Shown: positions 7,629-12,654 of the stretch, in pieces
Layout of the letters: the number at the start of each line of letters is the position of its first letter
Numbering within the stretch: position 1 is the first letter of the stretch
NCBI GenBank assembly: GCA_900552445.1
Contig: URZS01000009.1
Location: 1 to 12,654, forward strand
From: an uncultured Veillonella sp.
Lineage (GTDB): Bacteria > Bacillota > Negativicutes > Veillonellales > Veillonellaceae
Length of the DNA: 12,654 nt
Reading direction: 5' to 3'
The notes under the pieces: model-generated
Database searches by the model: none
Told to the model about the DNA's origin: nothing
The model's input: only the letters and a program-made list of their open reading frames with translations
Made by a program: the position numbers and the translations under genes

Positions 7629-7743
7629 TTATACAGAATGTAGAGTATAAATCTATCACACCTTAGAGAGTCCACTTAGCACAGTGTAGAGTGTAAACTT
7701 ACCTCATTGTAAAGTGTAACCCTACCTCAGTGTAGACTATACA
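7629..7743. repeat. Five-unit tandem array with a 23-bp period between nagZ and fucO
   Basis: Five consecutive 23-bp blocks start at 7629, 7652, 7675, 7698 and 7721. The conserved core is TGTAGAGTGTAAA in block 3. Block 1 has TGTAGAGTATAAA, block 4 TGTAAAGTGTAAC, block 5 TGTAGACTATACA, and block 2 is decayed (TTAGAGAGTCCA). Counting by eye, blocks 1 and 2 match block 3 at about 16 and 14 of 23 positions. The array lies between the nagZ stop and the terminator, where the fucO promoter is expected, so the units could be operators for a regulator spanning about two helical turns each. Confidence 0.75.
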
Positions 7744-7755
7744 TGTAGCTCTCTC

Positions 7756-8904
7756 TTATAGACCTCTGCTCATTTTCATAAGCAAGATTCGTTTCACAGA
7801 CTCGTCGAGGCGTTCTTTAGAGATACGACCGTCTTTCACGGCTTTCATAAGGCCATTGTAAGCCTCTTGCATGTGTTCGTATTCGTGGCATACGAGCAAA
7901 ATATCGCTGCCAGCGAGGATAGATTGTACCGCCATATCGCCGAAAGTGTAATGCTTCGCGAGGGCGCCCATGTCCATATCGTCCGTTACGACCACGCCGT
8001 TATAGCCCATATCCTTGCGCAACCAGTCCGTAATGATCACTTTAGATAAGCTAGATGGATGGTCCGGATCGATTTGTGGGTACATCGCGTGAGACACCAT
8101 GATTGTATATGTATTCGGTTTGGACTGTTTAATGAGGTCTACGAACACCTTTGTATCCTCTGAAAGCAGCGTTTCTTTAGATACAGGAACAACACTTGTA
8201 TCCGCGTGCAAGTCTACGTCAGTCTTACCGATGCCTGGGAAGTGTTTATAGGAATACCACAGGCCCGCTTCGTCGTAAGCTTTACCGACAGCGCCTGCAT
8301 AGCGCACCACTTCATCAGGATTCGTGCTATAGGAGCGGCCATACGTTAATCCTAAGTCCGCTACAGGAGCAAAGTTAATGTTAAAACCTAGATCTTTTAA
8401 CTCAGTGCCTACCTCTTTCGCCAAAGATGCAGCTTGCTCTACAGGCTCCTTACCTACCTCTTCCGCAGGCGGAACCTTGATGAGCTTATCATCCATGCGC
8501 GCTACGGCACCACCCTCTTGGTCGATACCGAGGAACAATGGCGTTAAACCCGCGCTTTTACCGGCCTTGTTAATATCGGAAATGAGCGTCTTAACTTGAT
8601 CCTTGGACTCCATATTGCGATCGAACAAGATAATCCCACCCACACGATACTCGTTGAGCATGAATTTAGCATCATCGTTCAAGGACTTGCCGTGAATGCC
8701 AATCATCATCAATTGACCAACCTTGTCTGCATCAGACATATTAGCTACTAATTTATCTACCTTTTGCTCTGGTGAAAGCTCGCTCTGCGCTACGGATTCA
8801 TAGGTCACAGGCTCAGCCTTTGAAGTAAAGGGATTATGTAAACCGCAACCCGTGGTGAGCACTAAGGTGCCAATCATCGTAGCTGCTACAAAACGTCGAA
8901 ACAT
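7756..8904 (-). CDS. nagZ: Lipoprotein beta-N-acetylhexosaminidase, glycoside hydrolase family 3
   Basis: This 382-residue enzyme should remove non-reducing N-acetylglucosamine from peptidoglycan fragments. The N-terminus is a lipoprotein signal (positive MFRR, hydrophobic stretch, LTTGC with Cys20), so it is exported and membrane-anchored rather than cytosolic like E. coli NagZ. GH3 motifs follow: the substrate-binding KHFPGIGKTDVDLHADT near 219-235, with the Asp/His pair typical of NagZ-type enzymes, and the nucleophile region VVTDDMDMGAL near 303-313. There is only the single TIM-barrel domain. The ATG start has GGAGG at 8910-8914, 5 nt upstream. It is monocistronic, with its own extended -10 promoter and a strong terminator. 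In a diderm it would work in the periplasm, probably on the wall during turnover. No muropeptide permease or kinase is adjacent. Confidence 0.9.
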   Translation of the reverse strand: MFRRFVAATMIGTLVLTTGCGLHNPFTSKAEPVTYESVAQSELSPEQKVDKLVANMSDADKVGQLMMIGIHGKSLNDDAKFMLNEYRVGGIILFDRNMESKDQVKTLISDINKAGKSAGLTPLFLGIDQEGGAVARMDDKLIKVPPAEEVGKEPVEQAASLAKEVGTELKDLGFNINFAPVADLGLTYGRSYSTNPDEVVRYAGAVGKAYDEAGLWYSYKHFPGIGKTDVDLHADTSVVPVSKETLLSEDTKVFVDLIKQSKPNTYTIMVSHAMYPQIDPDHPSSLSKVIITDWLRKDMGYNGVVVTDDMDMGALAKHYTFGDMAVQSILAGSDILLVCHEYEHMQEAYNGLMKAVKDGRISKERLDESVKRILLMKMSRGL

Positions 8905-8932
8905 ATATACCTCCGAAATCTCTAAAAAGTAT

Positions 8933-8948
8933 TATGTATAGTATATCA
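8933..8948 (-). promoter_or_regulatory. Extended -10 promoter of nagZ
   Basis: The minus strand reads TGATATACTATACATA: an extended -10 (TG-n-TATACT, 8940-8948) about 36 bp before the ATG. The -35 region is poor (GTTTGT at 17 bp). The same 16 bases occur in front of the secreted-protein gene at 11685-11700. Confidence 0.55.
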
Positions 8949-9075
8949 AAAAATCAGCCCCAACAAACCAGATATTTAGTTTCCCCATAATACTAAATAC
9001 TATAAATAGTACGATATGCTATCACATCCATCAGTACAAATTCTAGTTAATACTGCAAAATAATAGCTTATAACG
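8949..9075. other. AT-rich spacer upstream of nagZ, nothing recognised
   Basis: Together with the adjacent promoter, terminator and repeat patch this makes a 332-bp gap between nagZ and the BFD gene. I see no coding frame with a ribosome site, no further hairpin and no recognisable operator here. Confidence 0.5.
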
Positions 9076-9135
9076 AAAAAAGACTATTACCCAAAACCTA
9101 CGAATATACCGTATTGGTTCGAAGTAATAGTCTTT
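9076..9135 (-). terminator. Terminator of the BFD-type gene
   Basis: AAAGACTATTAC (9079-9090) pairs perfectly with 9124-9135. The large loop has further internal pairing (AACC with GGTT, TACG with CGTA), making a long jointed hairpin. On the minus strand it ends in TTTTTT (9081-9076), about 100 bp past the gene's stop. Confidence 0.8.
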
Positions 9136-9142
9136 ATGTGAA

Positions 9143-9235
9143 TTAAGTTCAAACTTATTCTTATATGAGTTAAATTCATATGAGTTAAGTTCAGACTTAT
9201 TCTTAACTTTCAGTTACGCTTAACTTTAGGTTACG
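9143..9235. repeat. Nested direct repeats downstream of the BFD-type gene
   Basis: Three repeat families fill the space between the stop codon and the terminator. A 21-bp element, beginning TTAAGTTCA and ending ACTTATTCTTA, occurs at 9143-9163 and 9185-9205 with one mismatch. A 15-bp tandem pair (TATGAGTTAAATTCA / TATGAGTTAAGTTCA) fills 9164-9193. A 17-bp tandem pair (CTTAACTTTCAGTTACG / CTTAACTTTAGGTTACG) fills 9202-9235. This looks like local duplication in a 3' untranslated region; no function is recognised. Confidence 0.75.
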
Positions 9236-9236
9236 T

Positions 9237-9470
9237 TTAAATTTTACCTTGCTCTTTCATTTCAGCTAAGAGCTTTACGATGCGAGGGCCACAGCCTTTA
9301 CCACCGCAAGCGCCCGTGCCAGCACGAGTTGCTTCTTTTACCTCTGGAAATGTATGAGCACCATCTAAAATGGCTTCTTTAATTGTTTTGCGCGTAATGC
9401 TACGGCATGTACACACCTTTGTAAGCTTGTCCAGAATTGCCTCTGGTACTTGATTGTCTTCAAAATTCAT
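9237..9470 (-). CDS. BFD-like [2Fe-2S]-binding protein
   Basis: A 77-residue single-domain protein of the bacterioferritin-associated-ferredoxin (BFD) fold. The cluster cysteines are clear: Cys20 and Cys22 (VCTCRS) and Cys55 and Cys60 (GTGACGGKGCGPRI). The second pair is CxxxxC, the spacing seen in BFD domains fused to oxidoreductases, rather than the CxxC of E. coli Bfd, so partnership with bacterioferritin should not be assumed. It more likely passes electrons to, or senses iron-sulfur status for, another protein; no bacterioferritin or partner oxidase is adjacent. The ATG start has GAGGAA at 9477-9482, 6 nt upstream. It has its own candidate promoter and terminator. Confidence 0.85.
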   Translation of the reverse strand: MNFEDNQVPEAILDKLTKVCTCRSITRKTIKEAILDGAHTFPEVKEATRAGTGACGGKGCGPRIVKLLAEMKEQGKI

Positions 9471-9508
9471 ATTTAATTCCTCACGTATTCACTTGAATAT
9501 CTATATAC

Positions 9509-9579
9509 TATATCGATTTAATATATCGAAAATTTACGATTTCTGTACTTAGTATATCATATTTTACGAATTATATCGA
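9509..9579. promoter_or_regulatory. Three TATATCGA motifs around the BFD gene promoter
   Basis: TATATCGA occurs at 9509-9516, 9522-9529 and 9572-9579. One overlaps the -35 region and two lie between the predicted start of transcription and the gene, as repressor sites often do. The complementary form occurs at 3172-3179 upstream of the Dld-type gene. It matches no iron or redox regulator consensus that I can name. Confidence 0.35.
9551..9579 (-). promoter_or_regulatory. Candidate promoter of the BFD-type gene
   Basis: On the minus strand TCGATA (9574-9579, four of six -35 bases) is followed after 17 bp by TATACT (9551-9556), preceded by TGA, an extended -10. The predicted leader is about 75 nt. 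Confidence 0.5.
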
Positions 9580-9630
9580 TACTTTTTAATATAGTGAAAA
9601 ATCTAACATAAAACTTGAAAGATACAACTT

Positions 9631-9654
9631 ACTAAAAAGCGTTTACTTTATAGT
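9631..9654 (-). terminator. Weak hairpin downstream of the M50 protease gene
   Basis: ACTAAAAAG (9631-9639) pairs with CTTTATAGT (9646-9654) with one mismatch and a 6-nt loop. No proper U-tract follows on the minus strand, so it is at best a poor terminator. No better one was found between the protease stop and the BFD promoter, so read-through into the BFD gene is possible. Confidence 0.25.
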
Positions 9655-9709
9655 ATTTGCTACATAGTGTTAGCATATAGCTTTTACCATATCAGCCTTA
9701 ATCTAAATC

Positions 9710-10342
9710 CTATAAAATAATGCTCACGATACGTTCAAAGAATTGCAAAATAGTTTGTTGTAATGGAATGAAGATCTTATCTGCAATTGGTGTATTAAGC
9801 AATAAGATAAGTACAATCAAGCTGACAAAGCTTAACCGCTCCAATGTAAATTGCAAATCCCTAGGCAACAAGCTTGTAATAATGCGACTACCATCAAGTG
9901 GTGGTATGGGCATCATATTGAGAATGGCAAAGTTAATATTATATACAACAATCAGTGTCAGTACTAACTCTAATGAGTCATTTGTCAACAAGCCGTAGCT
10001 TCCAAGAAAACGTAGTGCTAAGTAGCCTAAAAAGGCCATCAACACATTAGACGCCGGTCCCGCAATAGATACTAAGGTATAGTCTGTGCGAGGATCGCGG
10101 AAGTTAGACGTATTAACCATTACAGGCTTAGCCCATCCAAACCCACCAATAATGAAGGCAATGGAGCCGACTAAATCAAGGTGTGCCACGGGATTCAATG
10201 TCAAGCGGCCCATGGAGCGCGGCGTAGGGTCGCCGAGCATATCTGCTACCTTAGCATGAGCAAATTCATGCCCTGCAGCTGCAATGATAAGCGCTGGAAT
10301 AGACGCTAAAATCATGGTTAAACTAATACCAGAAAATAACAT
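9710..10342 (-). CDS. Site-2 protease family (M50) membrane metalloprotease
   Basis: A 210-residue polytopic protein of the compact M50 type, like the short site-2 proteases of Firmicutes. The zinc motif HEFAH (His25, Glu26, His29) sits in the first hydrophobic segment. The third ligand region is NMMPIPPLDGSRI near residue 150 (the NPDG-type motif with its aspartate). It has about five to six membrane segments and no PDZ or CBS domain. Such enzymes cut within or near transmembrane helices; the substrate is unknown. The ATG lies 9 bp after the stop of the CMD-family gene, and its ribosome site (AAAGGAG) overlaps that TAA, so translation is probably coupled. No anti-sigma factor or other obvious substrate is adjacent. 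Confidence 0.88.
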   Translation of the reverse strand: MLFSGISLTMILASIPALIIAAAGHEFAHAKVADMLGDPTPRSMGRLTLNPVAHLDLVGSIAFIIGGFGWAKPVMVNTSNFRDPRTDYTLVSIAGPASNVLMAFLGYLALRFLGSYGLLTNDSLELVLTLIVVYNINFAILNMMPIPPLDGSRIITSLLPRDLQFTLERLSFVSLIVLILLLNTPIADKIFIPLQQTILQFFERIVSIIL

Positions 10343-10351
10343 AAAACTCCT

Positions 10352-11122
10352 TTATTGTTTAGCTTCCCATGCGGTGTAGCCTTCTTGAATGCAACGAAGG
10401 GCATTCAAGGTGCGCGGATAGCCGATATACGGTACGCATTGGGAGGCGATATTAATCAAATATTGTTTGCTGTTCCCTACGTTCAAGTTGCCTTCTACGT
10501 GAGCCTTTAGCTGAGGTTCACAGCCACCTTGAGCGGCCAAGAAGCAGAAGGTAATCATTTCGCGATGAGCTACGCTAAGGCCTTTGCGAGTATAATAATC
10601 ACCAAACATATTGGCCAGCCACTTCTTGATGTGACGAGTATCCTCAGGACCTTCTTGATAGGAATTGCGCACAGCTTCACCAAAGATTTCCACTTGTTTT
10701 TCTACGCCTTTTTCAAGACGAGACTCACGAGTGATCGTACTTCGAGATGTGTCAGCAATGGTTTCTCCACGATAGTCAAAAATCTTGTTTGTCACCTTAA
10801 AGAATGGGCGCACACGACCAATACCAAGATATGGTACCGCCTGATAAATGAGCTCCACCACTTCGTCAGGAATCAACCCAAAGTTGAGTGCTGCTGGTAG
10901 CATCAATGCGTATTCATCAACAGCAGAGGCACCAACTAAGGTAGCAAGAATAGCCAAGAAGCGATCCTTTGCAGGCACATTGCGGCCTTCTTCAGTGATG
11001 ACTTCATCGAATGCGAAATTATCAAACAAAACTTCAAACTCAGGATCAATATAACCTGCTGGGGCTGCAATATCAGGGAACATGCGCTCCGTATAGGCTT
11101 GAGCAAATTCAGATTTAGACAT
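10352..11122 (-). CDS. Carboxymuconolactone decarboxylase family protein, two CMD domains
   Basis: A 256-residue soluble protein with two CMD/AhpD-fold repeats, at about 52-115 and 185-247. Both keep the NxG...E...PYxGxxR pattern (ALNFGLIPDEV ... VPYLGIGRVRP; LNVGNSKQYLI ... VPYIGYPRTLN). In the second repeat Cys201 and His208 have the spacing of the first Cys and the His of the AhpD CxxCxxxH centre, but the resolving Cys position is Gln204. The first repeat has Ala67 and Met74 there. A classic AhpD disulfide reductase is therefore unlikely, and true decarboxylase activity is not implied by the family name. The ATG start has GGAGG at 11130-11134, 7 nt upstream. It heads a unit with the M50 protease. 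Function unknown; a redox or thiol role is a guess. Confidence 0.85.
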   Translation of the reverse strand: MSKSEFAQAYTERMFPDIAAPAGYIDPEFEVLFDNFAFDEVITEEGRNVPAKDRFLAILATLVGASAVDEYALMLPAALNFGLIPDEVVELIYQAVPYLGIGRVRPFFKVTNKIFDYRGETIADTSRSTITRESRLEKGVEKQVEIFGEAVRNSYQEGPEDTRHIKKWLANMFGDYYTRKGLSVAHREMITFCFLAAQGGCEPQLKAHVEGNLNVGNSKQYLINIASQCVPYIGYPRTLNALRCIQEGYTAWEAKQ

Positions 11123-11144
11123 AGAAAAACCTCCATAAACAACA

Positions 11145-11175
11145 CTGGTGAAAGCCCAAAAGGAGCTTTCACCAG
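11145..11175 (-). terminator. Hairpin between the secreted-protein gene and the CMD gene (weak terminator or leader stem)
   Basis: CTGGTGAAAGC (11145-11155) pairs perfectly with 11165-11175, extended by CC/GG around an AAAA loop. On the minus strand it is followed by TGTTGTTTATGG, only loosely U-rich, and then directly by the GGAGG of the CMD gene. It is placed to end the upstream transcript partly while allowing read-through. No separate promoter for the CMD gene was found in this 90-bp gap. Confidence 0.6.
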
Positions 11176-11212
11176 CAATAGTTATGTAATTATTACGGCA
11201 AGCGCCACTAAA

Positions 11213-11611
11213 TTATAACGCTGGGAAAGAGAAGTCAGTGCCGTATACTTCTTTCCAAGCAGCCATGAACATATTGAATTCGTTGCTACCAGGTTGGATT
11301 TGATATACTTGACCATCTGGGGAGAAACGATATACAGTATGCAAGCTTGGGTGTACAAGATATTTGAACAATGTAGCTTCACCGTATTGGTTATTATGCA
11401 TGTTAATTACATTAATACCGAATACATAGTTGCGGCTGCTGTCGATACCTTTGAACTCAGATGCTTTATCAAAGAAATACGTTTCTGTACCATTTGCACT
11501 GTTTGGAACCTCTGGGTAGTTAGCCAAACCATTCCAGTTTGCTGCGTTTGCAACGCCACCCACTAATAATGTACCTGCTAACACAAATGCACCTAATAAA
11601 TTTTTATTCAT
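11213..11611 (-). CDS. Small secreted protein of unknown function
   Basis: I do not recognise this 132-residue protein. It starts with a clear Sec signal peptide (MNKNLLGAFV, then LAGTLLVGGVANA, cleavage near 23-24). The mature part of about 109 residues has no cysteine or membrane segment. It is rich in aromatic residues and asparagine (ANWNGLANYPEVPN, TETYFFDKASEF, YVFGINVINMHN, YRFSPDGQVYQI), suggesting a small beta-rich periplasmic or surface domain. The start is set by AAAGGAG at 11618-11624, 6 nt before the ATG. The same frame is open to 11701, but that extension covers the promoter and a leader hairpin and lacks a ribosome site. It has its own extended -10 promoter, and the partial terminator after it may let some transcripts run into the CMD gene. 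Confidence 0.75.
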   Translation of the reverse strand: MNKNLLGAFVLAGTLLVGGVANAANWNGLANYPEVPNSANGTETYFFDKASEFKGIDSSRNYVFGINVINMHNNQYGEATLFKYLVHPSLHTVYRFSPDGQVYQIQPGSNEFNMFMAAWKEVYGTDFSFPAL

Positions 11612-11617
11612 AATGCT

Positions 11618-11624
11618 CTCCTTT
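11618..11624 (-). promoter_or_regulatory. Ribosome binding site fixing the start of the secreted protein
   Basis: AAAGGAG lies 6 nt upstream of the ATG at 11609-11611, directly before a textbook signal peptide. This rejects the 30-residue-longer frame that opens at 11701. Confidence 0.85.
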
Positions 11625-11648
11625 ATGCCACGAAGGCCAATCACAATT

Positions 11649-11669
11649 AGGTCATCTCTCACATGACCT
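11649..11669. promoter_or_regulatory. 7-bp inverted repeat in the leader of the secreted-protein gene
   Basis: AGGTCAT (11649-11655) and ATGACCT (11663-11669) are perfect arms around a 7-nt spacer, about 20-40 bp after the predicted start of transcription. It may be an operator or an RNA stem. An ACAATTA half-site overlaps its edge at 11643-11649. Confidence 0.35.
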
Positions 11670-11684
11670 CTATACAATACGCTA

Positions 11685-11700
11685 TATGTATAGTATATCA
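11685..11700 (-). promoter_or_regulatory. Extended -10 promoter of the secreted-protein gene
   Basis: The minus strand reads TGATATACTATACATA, with TG-n-TATACT at 11692-11700 and no convincing -35. The start of transcription would be near 11685, giving a leader of about 75 nt. The 16 bases are identical to those in front of nagZ. Confidence 0.5.
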
Positions 11701-11763
11701 CATTTTTAATAAAATATAGGATATCTTCGGTTACGGAATGAATGCATATGAGGTTCTATAAAA

Positions 11764-12282
11764 TTAGCCTTTAACAGTCTGCGCCGTTTTATTATTGGCG
11801 TTATCGATTGCTTCTAATAATTTATTAAGCAACTGACGCAGTTGACGCGTTTCTTCAACGTCGAAAATTGGACCTGCAGCTTCAGACAAGCGGCGCGGTA
11901 CTTGAACAGCTTCGTCACGTAGTTCTTTACCTGTATCAGTAAGGGTTACCATGACTACCCGTTCATCTTGACGACTGCGTTTACGCTTCAAGAATGCTTT
12001 TGCTTCTAATTTCTTTAAAAGCGGTGTTAACGTACCAGAATCAAGGCGCAATACTTGGCCTAATTCTTTCACAGATAAGTCACCATATTCCCACAATGCC
12101 ATCATTACGATGTATTGAGTATATGTCAAATTCAAAGGATCCAAGTGACTACGATATGCATTAACAATCTCCTTCGCCACTACATAAAGTGGGAAGCTCA
12201 ACTGGTTTTCTAATTTTAAGTATTCCACATCAGGAACATCTTGTTTGTGCTCATAACCTTCGAGCACGCCAATTTCTGCCAT
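11764..12282 (-). CDS. MarR-family regulator of the OhrR type, without the sensor cysteine
   Basis: A 172-residue winged-helix repressor. The DNA-binding part is LSVKELGQVLRL, the recognition helix SGTLTPLLKKLEAK (82-95), and a wing with the MarR signature KRSRQDERVV. From memory it follows Bacillus subtilis OhrR closely (LENQL, ITY-QY/LTYTQY, LDSGTLTP, RKRS-DER). OhrR senses organic hydroperoxides through one cysteine in LENQLCF; here that residue is Ser29 (LENQLSF) and there is no cysteine anywhere in the protein, although the partner tyrosines (Tyr33, Tyr43, Tyr54) remain. Ligand binding or another signal is therefore more likely. It also has about 15 extra residues at each end compared with OhrR. 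The ATG has GGAGG at 12289-12293, 6 nt upstream. No strong terminator follows the gene. Autoregulation is likely from the operator in its promoter. Confidence 0.9.
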   Translation of the reverse strand: MAEIGVLEGYEHKQDVPDVEYLKLENQLSFPLYVVAKEIVNAYRSHLDPLNLTYTQYIVMMALWEYGDLSVKELGQVLRLDSGTLTPLLKKLEAKAFLKRKRSRQDERVVMVTLTDTGKELRDEAVQVPRRLSEAAGPIFDVEETRQLRQLLNKLLEAIDNANNKTAQTVKG

Positions 12283-12301
12283 ATTCTACCTCCATGTGCA
12301 C

Positions 12302-12332
12302 ACAATTATCTACGAATTAATTGTACACAATT
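12302..12332. promoter_or_regulatory. OhrR/MarR-type operator: three ACAATT half-sites
   Basis: ACAATTA (12302-12308) and TAATTGT (12318-12324) form a perfect inverted repeat with a 9-bp spacer. AATTGT (12319-12324) also pairs with ACAATT (12327-12332), 2 bp apart. The known B. subtilis OhrR operator is built of TACAATT/AATTGTA arms, so these are strong candidates for binding by the adjacent regulator. The middle half-site overlaps the -10 box. Confidence 0.65.
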
Positions 12333-12349
12333 TTCCGGTAAGCAGTCAA
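12320..12349 (-). promoter_or_regulatory. Promoter of the MarR/OhrR-type regulator
   Basis: On the minus strand TTGACT (12344-12349) and TACAAT (12320-12325) are 18 bp apart, predicting a start near 12313 and a 30-nt leader. The -10 lies within the ACAATT operator cluster, the usual layout for autorepression. Confidence 0.65.
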
Positions 12350-12654
12350 CGTTAATTCCCTACTTTGGACAGATATTTTTAAATTTGTCAATTAATTAAT
12401 ATTTTTTTTCTTATTCGTTAATAATTGCCAATTTCTATAGAGTTCATGACCGAAAATCTTACCATAAAACTGTGAACTTATTAATAAATTTTTTTGATAT
12501 CAGAACTTTGACCTCATCCCCTTACCCATGCTTTAAAAGACATTAAGATAGATATAATGATCTAATTCTATACCGATATTACTATACATTTAACTAAAAT
12601 GTTGTAAATATAATTTTATACAATTAATATTATAAAACTTACATCTAATTTTGT
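12350..12654. other. AT-rich region upstream of the regulator, no gene seen
   Basis: No coding frame with a ribosome site is visible on either strand. A TTGACA hexamer (minus strand, 12386-12391) has no matching -10. A weak AGTTCA/TGAACT stem (6 bp, about 12440-12479) is followed on the plus strand by an AT-rich stretch containing a T-run. A single TACAATTA half-site occurs at 12619-12626. The region may hold the promoter of a gene beyond the window, which cannot be judged here. Confidence 0.4.

Noticed and set aside
7629..7743. CRISPR array
   Set aside because: The 23-bp units are directly adjacent with no spacers, are imperfect, and no cas gene is nearby.
10936..11178. An 80-codon minus-strand frame overlapping the start of the CMD gene
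   Set aside because: Out-of-frame shadow that runs through the hairpin and ribosome site of the CMD gene and has no start signal of its own.
11182..11382. A 66-codon minus-strand frame inside the secreted-protein gene
   Set aside because: Lies in another frame of a gene with a clear signal peptide and ribosome site, and has no ribosome site of its own.
12440..12500. Plus-strand terminator near the right end
   Set aside because: Only a 6-bp stem with a loop of nearly 30 nt and a T-run well separated from it; no plus-strand gene precedes it.

Overview
The window looks like a chromosomal segment of an anaerobic, low-GC, diderm Firmicute, most probably Veillonella or a close relative in the Negativicutes. 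This is an inference, not a database match. It rests on the AT-rich DNA, strong AGGAGG-type ribosome sites with some GTG starts, and a gene set built around lactate and aldehyde redox chemistry. All ten genes that can be supported are on the minus strand, so transcription runs from high to low coordinates. No tRNA, rRNA, insertion sequence, prophage gene or CRISPR array was seen.

In transcription order the layout is as follows. At 12.35-11.76 kb is a MarR/OhrR-type regulator with a near-consensus promoter whose -10 box sits inside ACAATT-type operator half-sites. At 11.70-11.21 kb is a small secreted protein of unknown function. At 11.12-9.71 kb is a tight two-gene unit: a double-domain carboxymuconolactone-decarboxylase-family protein and an M50 site-2-type membrane protease. 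At 9.47-9.24 kb is a stand-alone BFD-type [2Fe-2S] protein, followed by nested tandem repeats and a terminator. At 8.90-7.76 kb is a lipoprotein GH3 beta-N-acetylhexosaminidase (NagZ type). At 7.50-6.35 kb is an iron-dependent lactaldehyde reductase (FucO). At 5.90-3.55 kb is an operon of a ClC chloride/proton antiporter and a TSUP anion exporter. At 2.95-0.13 kb is a large FAD/4Fe-4S D-lactate-dehydrogenase-type enzyme, closed by a perfect hairpin terminator.

The coding content is mostly ordinary, and the most unusual signals lie between genes. A five-unit, 23-bp-period tandem array lies between nagZ and fucO, followed by a strong terminator hairpin only about 17 bp upstream of the fucO ribosome site; this suggests an activator array and/or an attenuated leader. 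Three copies of a 15-bp element lie directly upstream of a good clc promoter at spacings near whole helical turns. A 100-bp patch of nested direct repeats follows the BFD gene. Two protein-level oddities stand out. The OhrR-like regulator has no cysteine at all, yet keeps the tyrosines and the operator type of peroxide-sensing OhrR. FucO has lost the aspartate that enforces NAD over NADP in the E. coli enzyme.

Functionally the genes fit a lactate-fermenting, oxygen-exposed anaerobe: lactate oxidation (Dld type), aldehyde disposal (FucO), anion and proton balance (ClC plus TSUP), cell-wall sugar recovery (NagZ), and redox or stress handling (OhrR-like regulator, CMD protein, BFD protein). No single multi-gene novel system such as a defence island or biosynthetic cluster was found.
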